Source of the DNA: Sphingomonas changnyeongensis
GTDB taxonomy: Bacteria; Pseudomonadota; Alphaproteobacteria; Sphingomonadales; Sphingomonadaceae
NCBI RefSeq assembly: GCF_009913435.1
Contig: NZ_CP047895.1
Coordinates: forward strand, 1,248,501 to 1,312,500
Length of the DNA: 64,000 nucleotides
Direction: 5' to 3'
Positions 8,247-15,190 of this stretch are shown in pieces. Below the pieces are notes generated by a model that made no database searches, was not told where the DNA came from, and saw nothing but the letters and a program-made list of their open reading frames with translations. The translations under genes were made by a program, and so were the position numbers. How positions within the stretch are numbered: position 1 is the stretch's first letter; each line of letters begins with the position of its first letter.

Positions 8247-9370
8247 GCGGCGGCATGCGCATCCCCGTCATCCTCCTCACCGGCTTTCTGGGGGCGGGCA
8301 AGACCAGCCTGTTGTCGCGCCTGCTGCGCGATCCGCGTTTTTCGGACACGGCGGTGATCATCAACGAGTTCGGGGAGGTCGGGCTGGATCATCTGCTGGT
8401 CGAGCATCTGCCCGACGAGCCGGTGGTCGAAATGACGTCGGGCTGCCTGTGCTGCACGGTGCGCGGAGATGTGCGCCGTGCGCTGCTGATGCTCCACCAC
8501 CGGTCGGAGGCTGGCGAACTGCCGCTCTTCTCCCGCCTGATCATCGAGACCACGGGGCTGGCCGATCCGGCGCCTGTCGTTCACACGCTGCTCGCCGATC
8601 CGCGCGTCGCCGCCCGGTTTGCGCTGGCCGGGGTGGTCACTATCGTCGATGCGGTGAACGGGCAGGCGACGCTCGCCGCGCATCGCGAAGCGGCGCGGCA
8701 GGTGGCGATTGCCGATCGCCTGCTGATCACCAAGACCGATCTCGATGCCGGGCGTGACGCCCTGCCAGCGCTGTGCGCGGACCTTGCGCGGCGCGCGCCG
8801 GGCGCGACCATCGCCGATACGCGCGCGCCTGATTTCGATCTGCGTCAGGCGGTCGACGGGCTGACGGGCTTTGATGCGGGCACAAGGCCGGCGGATGTGG
8901 TCGCGTGGCTGAACGCGGAAGCCTATGCGCAGAACGCGCACCAGGCCGCAGCGCATGAGCATGATCATTCACATGGTCACGGCCATGATCACGCGCATCA
9001 TCACGATCATGCCCATGACGTGAACCGCCATTCCGATGATATCCGCGCCTTTTGCCTGACGCTCGATCAGCCGCTCGATCCGGCAGCGTTTGCGTTCGCG
9101 CTCGAACTGCTTGCCGCGCATCAGGGGCCCGATCTGCTGCGCGTCAAGGGACTGGTGGCGATCACCGACTATCCCGACCATCCGGTCGTCATTCACATGG
9201 TTCAGCATCTGATCGAACCGCCGGTCCGGCTCGACGCCTGGCCGGGTGCGGACCGGCGCAGCCGCCTCGTCTTCATCACCCGCAACATCGATCCGGCGCG
9301 GCTGGCCGCCTTTTTCGCCGACTGGACGGGCGCGGGCGCGGATGCCGAACTGATCAGCCGCCTGACGTGA
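8243..9370 (+). CDS. COG0523 GTPase, zinc metallochaperone-like
   Basis: 375 residues. Walker A GFLGAGKTS (14-22), the hallmark metal motif GCLCCT (Cys68, 70, 71), E-rich NEFGEVG, and a NKxD-like TKTD. A histidine-rich stretch around residues 235-265 (HEHDHSHGHGHDHAHHHDHAHD) separates the GTPase from the CobW C-terminal domain. Family members deliver zinc (or cobalt) to client proteins. The ATGA overlap with the Fur/Zur gene indicates translational coupling and zinc control. The cobalt/CobW alternative is less likely because no cobalamin genes are present. Confidence 0.92.
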   Translation: MSGGMRIPVILLTGFLGAGKTSLLSRLLRDPRFSDTAVIINEFGEVGLDHLLVEHLPDEPVVEMTSGCLCCTVRGDVRRALLMLHHRSEAGELPLFSRLIIETTGLADPAPVVHTLLADPRVAARFALAGVVTIVDAVNGQATLAAHREAARQVAIADRLLITKTDLDAGRDALPALCADLARRAPGATIADTRAPDFDLRQAVDGLTGFDAGTRPADVVAWLNAEAYAQNAHQAAAHEHDHSHGHGHDHAHHHDHAHDVNRHSDDIRAFCLTLDQPLDPAAFAFALELLAAHQGPDLLRVKGLVAITDYPDHPVVIHMVQHLIEPPVRLDAWPGADRRSRLVFITRNIDPARLAAFFADWTGAGADAELISRLT

Positions 9371-9487
9371 CCGGCGCGTGGCTTTTCCTTGCGCCCGCAT
9401 GCCGCGCCGGGCAGCCCCGGCGCTGCGCCGCCCGGGCGCAAGACTGTGACAGCTTCCCCCCAACCACCTGCCCAGCGGAGACGGGAC

Positions 9488-10837
9488 ATGAACCGGCGCG
9501 ATTTCACCACCGCCCTTGCCATGGCGGCCTTTGCCGGGCTGGCCGGCTGCACCGGCCGATCGCGCGCGGCGGCGGCATCCCGCCCCTCGGCGCTTGTGCC
9601 GGACCCGGACGGCATTCTCGATCTGCCGCCGGGCTATCGCTACCGGGTGATCTCGCGGCTGGGGGACCGGATGGACGATGGCCATGTGGTCGGCGACCGG
9701 GCCGATGGCATGGGCTGTTTTCCGGCCGGGCGCGGCAGGGCCGCGCTGGTCCGCAACCATGAACTGGGGCCGCGCCATCAGGATGCCGGGCCGTTCCGGG
9801 GGCGGGATGTGGCGACCAGCTATGACCGGCTGGCCGATGGCACGGCGCTTCCCGGGGGCACGTCGACGCTGATCTACGACGTGGCGCGCGGCCGGGTCGA
9901 AGCCCAGTTCCAGAGCCTTGCCGGCACGATCCGCAACTGCGCGGGCGGCACCACGCCCTGGGGCAGCTGGCTGACCTGCGAGGAAGACGTGACCCGCGCC
10001 GGGAACGGGGTGGGCCGGGATCATGGCTGGGTGTTCGAAGTGCCCGCTGCTGCACGCGGGCTGGTCGATCCGGTGCCGCTCAGGGCGATGGGGCGCTTCA
10101 ACCATGAAGCGGCCGCCGTCGATCCGGCCACCGGCATCGTCTATCTGACCGAAGACCGCCCCGACTCGCTGTTCTACCGTTTCCTGCCTGCCCGGCCAGG
10201 CCGGCTGAGCGAGGGAGGGCGGCTGCAGGCGCTGGCGCTGGTCGCCGGGGATGACAGCCGCAACTGGGCCGGCATCGATTTTCCCGCGCGGGCGATCCGG
10301 CCGGTGCGCTGGATCGATCTGGACGGAGCCGACAGCGCCGCCGACGATCTGCGCATGCGCGGCCATGCCGCCGGCGCAGCCCGTTTTGCGCGCGGCGAGG
10401 GCATATATTTCGGCACCGGCGAACTATATTTCTGCTGCACATCGGGCGGCGCGGCGAAGCTGGGCCAGATCTTCCGCTACCGGCCCAGTCCGCATGAAGG
10501 CCAGCCGGGCGAGCGCGATCAGCCCGGCCAGCTGGAAAACTTCGTCGAATCCACTGACCCCATGATGTTCAACTTCGGCGACAATCTGACCGTCGCGCCC
10601 AATGGCCATCTGATCGTGTGCGAGGATCAATATACCGATCCCGTCGACAATCATCTGCGCGGCGTCACGCCGGCGGGCGAGGTCTATACCATCGGCCGGT
10701 GCCGCCTGCAGACCGAACTGGCCGGGGCCTGTTTCTCGCCCGGCGGGCAGGTGCTGTTCGTCAATCTCTACAGCCCGGCGATGACGCTGGCGATCACCGG
10801 GCCTTGGCATGTCGGCGAGATGCAGCCCGCAGCGTAA
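9488..10837 (+). CDS. PhoX-family (DUF839) secreted protein
   Basis: 449 residues. N-terminal MNRRDFTTALAMAAFAGLAGC has a twin-arginine motif and a lipobox-like LAGC. Family features are LVRNHELGPRH, GGTSTLIYD, NCAGGTTPWGSWLTCEED, and FNHEAAAVDPATGIVYLTEDR, matching the PhoX/DUF839 six-bladed fold that binds Fe/Ca in Tat-exported alkaline phosphatases. The start at 9488 has GGAGACGG upstream. Phosphatase activity is inferred from family only; many DUF839 members are uncharacterised. An IS element begins 28 bp after the stop. Confidence 0.88.
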   Translation: MNRRDFTTALAMAAFAGLAGCTGRSRAAAASRPSALVPDPDGILDLPPGYRYRVISRLGDRMDDGHVVGDRADGMGCFPAGRGRAALVRNHELGPRHQDAGPFRGRDVATSYDRLADGTALPGGTSTLIYDVARGRVEAQFQSLAGTIRNCAGGTTPWGSWLTCEEDVTRAGNGVGRDHGWVFEVPAAARGLVDPVPLRAMGRFNHEAAAVDPATGIVYLTEDRPDSLFYRFLPARPGRLSEGGRLQALALVAGDDSRNWAGIDFPARAIRPVRWIDLDGADSAADDLRMRGHAAGAARFARGEGIYFGTGELYFCCTSGGAAKLGQIFRYRPSPHEGQPGERDQPGQLENFVESTDPMMFNFGDNLTVAPNGHLIVCEDQYTDPVDNHLRGVTPAGEVYTIGRCRLQTELAGACFSPGGQVLFVNLYSPAMTLAITGPWHVGEMQPAA

Positions 10838-10926
10838 TAGCCTCGCTTGGCAGCCTGTCGCTTCTGACCTGACCCCGTTTTTTCCTCCACCTGGAGCTAG
10901 GGTCCGACCCACGAGAAGGGACGGAC

Positions 10927-11193
10927 ATGAAGCGGAAGCAGTTTTCGGAAGAGCAGATCATCGGCATCTTGAAGGAGGCCGAGGCGGGCGCGGTGGTGAC
11001 GGAGCTGTGCCGCAGGCACGGTATGTCGAGTGCGGCGTATTACGCCTGGAAGGCGAAGTGCGGCGGGCTTGAGGTGTCGAAGGCGCGTCGTCTCAGACCG
11101 CTCGAAGACGAGAACGCCAGACTGAAGCGGCTGCTGGCGGACGCCATGTTGGACAATGCAGGTCTGAAGGACCTGCTCGCAAAAAAGTGGTAG
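10927..11193 (+). CDS. IS3-family transposase OrfA
   Basis: 88 residues. Helix-turn-helix of the IS3 OrfA/IS407 type (FSEEQIIGILKEAEAGAVVTELCRRHGMSSAAYYAWKAKCGGL) followed by a leucine-zipper-like helix (LRPLEDENARLKRLLADAMLDNAGLKDLLAKKW). It binds the element ends. The last codons contain the A AAA AAG heptamer that lets ribosomes shift by -1 into orfB. This ORF itself appears intact. Confidence 0.93.
   Translation: MKRKQFSEEQIIGILKEAEAGAVVTELCRRHGMSSAAYYAWKAKCGGLEVSKARRLRPLEDENARLKRLLADAMLDNAGLKDLLAKKW
11181..11187 (+). other. -1 ribosomal frameshift site A AAA AAG
   Basis: In the orfA frame the heptamer reads GC[A AAA AAG], the classical IS3-family slippery sequence. A -1 slip moves into the frame starting GTG GTA GGC (11187), which encodes the start of OrfB. 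This is the expected way of making the OrfAB transposase fusion. Confidence 0.85.
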
Positions 11194-11338
11194 GCGCGGC
11201 TGCCCAGCGCGAGGCGGTCGCGCATCTTCGGACCGCGTTCGGCATGAGCGAGCGCCGGCGCTTCGGCTACCGCCGTCTTCACATCCTGCTCCGGCGCGAG
11301 GGCCGAGGCGTCAACAGGAAGAAGCTCCAGCGACTCTA

Positions 11339-11439
11339 GAGCGGTTTTCGATCTGGCTGCGCCAGATCAACCGCTCTGATTTGTTGGTTTGCCGCGTTTT
11401 CCGAACCGTCAGGTGATTCCACCTGACTGGAAACCGCTC
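11339..11439. mobile_element. 101-bp MITE with TA target duplication
   Basis: Left end GAGCGGTTTTC, right end (read inward) GAGCGGTTTCC, so terminal repeats of nine exact bases. It is flanked by TA at 11337-11338 and 11440-11441. Removing 101 bp plus one TA restores the codons CGA CTC TAT CGC (RLYR) of the transposase. Two internal hairpins are visible: GATCTGGC/GCCAGATC and CAGGTG/CACCTG. TA duplication and short terminal repeats point to mobilisation by an IS630/Tc1-type transposase, which is not in the window. Confidence 0.85.
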
Positions 11440-11999
11440 TATCGCGAGGAGGGCCTCACCGTCCGGCGCAGGCGAGGACGAAAGCGCGCCACCGGCATCC
11501 GGACGCCCGCGCCGGTGCTGGCGCCGCCCAACCAGCGCTGGAGCCTGGACTTCGTCCATGACCAGCTCGCGGCCGGGCGGCGCTTCCGGGTGCTGAACGT
11601 CGTCGACGACATCACGCGGGAATACCTGGCAGCCTTGGTCGACACCTCGATCTCCGGTCGCCGGATTGTACGCGAGCTGGCGGCGCTGGTCGCCGAGCGC
11701 GGCGCGCCGACCACCATCGTCAGCGACAACGGCACCGAGCTGACCTCCAACGCCGTCCTCGCCTGGTCGGGCGAGGCAGGGATCGGCTGGCACTACATCT
11801 CTCCGGGCAAGCCGATGCAGAACGGCTATGTCGAGAGCTTCAACGGCCGCATGCGCGACGAGTTGTTGAACGAGACGCTGTTCACCAGCCTCGCCCATGC
11901 CCGCGCGACAGTCGCGGCCTGGGTCCACGACTACAACACCGAGCGGTTCCACTCCTCGCTCGGCGACGCCACGCCGGCGCCGTTTGCCGCCGAGATCGA

Positions 12000-12035
12000 A
12001 AAGCAACGGCCCGGGCTAGCCCGGGCCGTTGCTTT
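12000..12035. terminator. 36-bp perfect palindrome, terminator-like
   Basis: AAAGCAACGGCCCGGG (12000-12015), CTAG, then the exact complement ending TTGCTTT. A GC-rich stem with A tract before and T tract after, so it could terminate transcription in both directions. It lies inside the 3' part of orfB and replaces the usual IS407 C-terminus, so it may be a secondary insertion. Confidence 0.6.
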
Positions 12036-12163
12036 GCGTCAGAACAACCGTCGCTCTCTGATTCCGGCTGGATGAAAGCCGGGGGGCAGGTCAAATGGCC
12101 GGCAGCGCGATGGCCAAAGCCGTCATGTTTCGCGATTGGAGGTCGCTGCCGGCTTCCCCATAA

Positions 12164-12769
12164 TCAACAGAAATAGGGGATCAGTCGACGGAGCAACTCG
12201 GCGCGCGATCCGATTCCAAGCTTGGAGTAGATGCTTCTGATCTGAGCCCGGACGGTGTCGGGTGCGCTGCGACGAGCCGATGCAACCTCGCGCGCAGTAG
12301 CTCCCTCGAGGAGCAAGCTGGCTACATCTCGTTCCGCACGCGTCAGTCCAAAGGACCTCAGCGCTGCATCCGGGTCGAACAGTGCCGGGGTTCCAGGACA
12401 GATCTGCAATGCGATGTGGTCGACGTCCGTCGCAAAACGTGCCGCGTCAACGATCATATGATCTGTGCCGTCGCATACCGGAACGATCAGTCGCGCCCGA
12501 TCAGGGCCATCAGGCCCAGTGATCCGGTCGAGCTCCGCCGTCAGCTGTGGGCAACTGGCGGCGATGCGCCCTCCTTCCAGTCGGAGTGCAATGCCTCGCG
12601 CCAACTCTGCCGCCGCCGCCCGATTTGCCCAGACAAGTCGACGCCTGGGCGCAAGCAGCGCGCGCGCCCGGTGATCATGATCGGCCCAGGTCATCACAAG
12701 GTTTGACACAGTGTCGGCACCAAGATGGCACACTCGATTCGGCATGTTTTCCATGCCGACCATAAGCAT
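12164..12769 (-). CDS. LuxR-type transcriptional regulator, pilus-linked
   Basis: 201 residues. The N-terminal half is PAS-like (TWADHDHRARALLAPRRRLVWANRAAAAELARG); the C-terminal LuxR helix-turn-helix covers about 135-195 (FGLTRAERDVASLLLEGATAREVASARRSAPDTVRAQIRSIYSKL). No receiver domain, so not a response regulator. It is a paralogue of the regulator at 20049-20678: the N-terminal block WxDHDxxAR…RLxxxxANRAA is shared. The two flank the chaperone-usher cluster, so control of the pilus operon is a reasonable inference. Confidence 0.85.
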   Translation of the reverse strand: MLMVGMENMPNRVCHLGADTVSNLVMTWADHDHRARALLAPRRRLVWANRAAAAELARGIALRLEGGRIAASCPQLTAELDRITGPDGPDRARLIVPVCDGTDHMIVDAARFATDVDHIALQICPGTPALFDPDAALRSFGLTRAERDVASLLLEGATAREVASARRSAPDTVRAQIRSIYSKLGIGSRAELLRRLIPYFC

Positions 12770-12811
12770 CCCAACAGCGACAGATTCGGTCGCGAGGTCG
12801 AAGACTCGGCC

Positions 12812-13813
12812 CTATTCGTCCCGAACTACCATAGCCGCGGCGAGGCGTAGCCGTTCACTCATCGTCTCTTTGAGCTCTTCTGGCGACTCGATCACCAAAT
12901 CGCCCGCCCAGGAGAACAAATGTTCCGCCATCTCCCGCAACCCGCCCGCTGCAAAGCGGATCCGCATGCCGCCATCCGGTAGCGGCTCTGTGGTCTGTGA
13001 CCCATGAAAACGCCATGCCTTGGCCCGCGCCGATGCATGTGGAAGAACGCGCAAACACACCTCGTGCTTTTCATCGCGCCAGATCCCGAAACTCTCCGCG
13101 AGCCAAGCCTCAAGGTCAAAATCCTCGGGAGCAGTGCCAAGCGTGTTGCTCGGACGCACATCCGACATCCGGTCAAACCGGAACAGCACCGGCTCCTTGT
13201 CCGGTTTCCCCTCACGTGGCGGCATCTTGCCGACGAGGTAGGTGAGGGGGCCAAAAGCGACACCGTACGGGATTACCCGACGCCACTGTGGCGGCTCGTC
13301 CTCTTCCCGAACATAGTCAAACTCGACGCAGGTACCGGCTAGGATCGCATGCTGGACCGTCGTGAGTGTCGCCGGATCGCTGGCCGCTGTCGGCCCGGCC
13401 GCGACCATCATGCGATGCGCACGGGCCAAGAGCTCAAGGTCCGGTGCAAGACGGCGTCGCTCTCGGTCGTCCAGCGCACTCTTGATCTTGGCCAGCAGGC
13501 TCAGGAGCAACGCCGCGCGTGGCGAATGCTCAAGTTGACGTGCATCCACTTCCGTCTGCAGCGCCGCCAACTCCTCAGGCGTCGGGCGCGTGTAAACCCG
13601 CCTGAGCGACCCGAGGATGCGGAACCGCTTGCGTGACCCATCGGACTGCTCTTCGAGGTCAAAATGCAGGCCGATTACGTCACGCATCCGCTCGGCCGTT
13701 CGGCGGTTGACCCCTAGGGCGGTCGCCATGTCATCCAGCGTCACGCCGTCCGATGTCTCGCTGAGCAGGTAGACAAGCGACAAAAGGCGATCGAGCTTGG
13801 CCATTCTCGTCAT
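12812..13813 (-). CDS. WYL-domain transcriptional regulator (YafY-like)
   Basis: 333 residues, or 330 if it starts at the second ATG (13804). N-terminal HTH_11-like winged helix (LDRLLSLVYLLSETSDGVTLDDMATALGVNRRTAERMRDVIG), then the WYL domain about 145-235 (HAILAGTCVEFDYVREEDEPPQWRRVIPYGVAFGPLTYLVG) and a WCX C-terminal extension. WYL proteins sense ligands or nucleic acids and often control mobile or defence genes. It lies only 14 bp after the last pilus-cluster gene on the same strand, so it may be co-transcribed. Confidence 0.85.
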   Translation of the reverse strand: MTRMAKLDRLLSLVYLLSETSDGVTLDDMATALGVNRRTAERMRDVIGLHFDLEEQSDGSRKRFRILGSLRRVYTRPTPEELAALQTEVDARQLEHSPRAALLLSLLAKIKSALDDRERRRLAPDLELLARAHRMMVAAGPTAASDPATLTTVQHAILAGTCVEFDYVREEDEPPQWRRVIPYGVAFGPLTYLVGKMPPREGKPDKEPVLFRFDRMSDVRPSNTLGTAPEDFDLEAWLAESFGIWRDEKHEVCLRVLPHASARAKAWRFHGSQTTEPLPDGGMRIRFAAGGLREMAEHLFSWAGDLVIESPEELKETMSERLRLAAAMVVRDE

Positions 13814-13827
13814 TGGCTCAGCACCTG

Positions 13828-14274
13828 TCAGCGAGGGGTCAACGTGATTGAGACAGCACCTGGTACGACAAGGCGGCTGAAGTCGACCGGCTGCGGTGTG
13901 CTGATCAAAAGGCGTCTCTCACCTACCCCGGCTGCCGATTGCAGGAACGATACGCTGTTGCTCCCACGGTCATAGGCGTCTGCACCATCCAGAGTAATCC
14001 GTGCGCCAATCCCATTCAAAACCTCGTCCAGAACAGGAGACGAGAACTGCATGATGTGCTCCGCATTGCAGCCATGGCTGATGACCAGAACCATACGCTG
14101 CCCAATCGCCGATGCCGCCTCGGCGCGCAAAACACGAGCATTACATCGCAGCGGCAGCGTCCCAGAAAGAGGAATGCGGATGCTCTGACCGGCGGGGCGC
14201 ACCGGCCGACCGGCTGATTGTGCTTCCTGGGCAAGGCTTGCAGCCCAGAGGCTCGCCGCAATAAGCATCAGCAT
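13828..14274 (-). CDS. small secreted protein ending the Csu-like operon
   Basis: 148 residues. A short N-terminal hydrophobic segment (MLMLIAASLWAASLA) acts as signal. The mature part has IRIPLSGTLPLRCNARVL, similar to the first strand and first Cys of spore-coat-U subunits, and a second Cys (SHGCNAEHIM). The ATG overlaps the TGA of the upstream adhesin-like gene (TGATG). Probably a minor pilin or assembly factor, but homology to SCPU is weak and the role is inferred from position. Confidence 0.6.
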   Translation of the reverse strand: MLMLIAASLWAASLAQEAQSAGRPVRPAGQSIRIPLSGTLPLRCNARVLRAEAASAIGQRMVLVISHGCNAEHIMQFSSPVLDEVLNGIGARITLDGADAYDRGSNSVSFLQSAAGVGERRLLISTPQPVDFSRLVVPGAVSITLTPR

Positions 14275-15190
14275 CAGTTTGGCTCCGCAGTAACGGTCAG
14301 AACATCGCGATAGGTGCCCGCCGGACGTGCCCCGGCCGGCGGTACGTTGATCTGCATGCGTACATTTTCGCGACCTGCCCCTCCGGGCAGCTGCCGCAGC
14401 AGTGCGGCCGGACCGCTGCGCAGATCGATCGCTCGCCCATCAAGCGTCAGGCGATAGGGAATGGCACCCCCATCCCCGGAGACAGCCACGTGCTGCAACA
14501 CGCCCTTGTTCCGCGACGCAACGGACAGACGGACACCTGAAGTAGCACGTATCTGCAGGTTCGCATTTGCCTCCGCCCCATCCGAGAGCTCGCCAAGAAA
14601 AATCATGCTCAGCCCAAAGCGTTCGTTGGATGCGGTCACCGCTCCGTCCATCAGAATCCGAACGCTCGCAGGGACAATCAACCGTGCTGTAAAGCTCGTG
14701 TCGACACCAAGCGAAACCGGTGTCCCACCGTCCAGCGCAAACGCCCTTAGCGTCACCACATCCGTGTATTGCCCCGCAGGCAACAGCACGCCCGGCGGAA
14801 ACTCAAAGCGCAGTCGGACAAGACTGTCTCTACCGCCCCTGCAATGGGGCCTGTCACCGCCACGGGGCTGGTCAGGTCATTTTGCAGCAGCTGCTGACCC
14901 AGACGGAGCTCATATCGGACCGGGCGCACCGGTCCCCTCATCTCACGGTAGACACCCGGCATGAGGCTTTGCGCCGCCAGGGCAAGACTGCACGGAGTGC
15001 TCGACCTCTGTCGAACCACGAGATCGATATCGAGGGTCTCGCGCAGCTCGTCGAACGGGTCATAGTTCAAAACGGCGTTGCCGGGCGCGATGATCGTCAA
15101 CCCCTCGCAAGCGGCGCTTGCTTCCCCTGGGGCTGCCGCCCCCAGGGCGAATGCGAGGCCAAGCAGAGGCTTATAGAGTGCCTGTCTCAT
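14274..15190 (-). CDS. two-domain spore-coat-U protein, tip-adhesin-like (apparent frameshift)
   Basis: The N-terminal half starts at 15190 with signal MRQALYKPLLGLAFALGAAAPGEASA and a SCPU domain (SAACEGLTIIAPGNAVLNYDPF…). It runs out of frame near 14816-14826; the rest (VRLRFEFPPGVLLPAGQYTDVVTL…, then a second domain to VTAEPN) lies in the adjacent frame. One added base gives 305 residues with two SCPU domains, the size and layout of CsuE-type tip subunits. This site is not an obvious homopolymer, so a real mutation is possible. Confidence 0.75.

Larger units (their letters stand above)
11187..12075 (+). pseudogene. IS3-family transposase OrfB, disrupted
   Basis: The frame begins VVGAAAQREAVAHLRTAFGMSER and jumps directly to RRFGYRRLHILLRREG, lacking about 35 residues normally between these blocks in IS407-type OrfB (probable deletion between repeated GAGCGCC-like sequences). 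At codon …LQRL the MITE at 11339-11439 introduces a stop and a frame change. The gene resumes at [20 protein letters not shown] and continues through the rve integrase core: D in WSLDFVHD, D in IVSDNGTE and E in YVESFNG all survive. The tail is unusual because of a 36-bp palindrome at 12000. Confidence 0.85.
10865..12093 (+). mobile_element. IS3-family element (IS407-like), non-functional copy
   Basis: Ends are inverted repeats: left TGACCTGACCCCG, right end (read inward) TGACCTGCCCCCC. It has two ORFs in the orfA/orfB layout of IS3 elements, with an A6G slippery site between them. The copy is dead: orfB lacks an internal segment and carries an inserted 101-bp MITE. No flanking target duplication is evident (left flank CTTC, right flank AATG), suggesting later rearrangement at one end. 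Confidence 0.85.
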
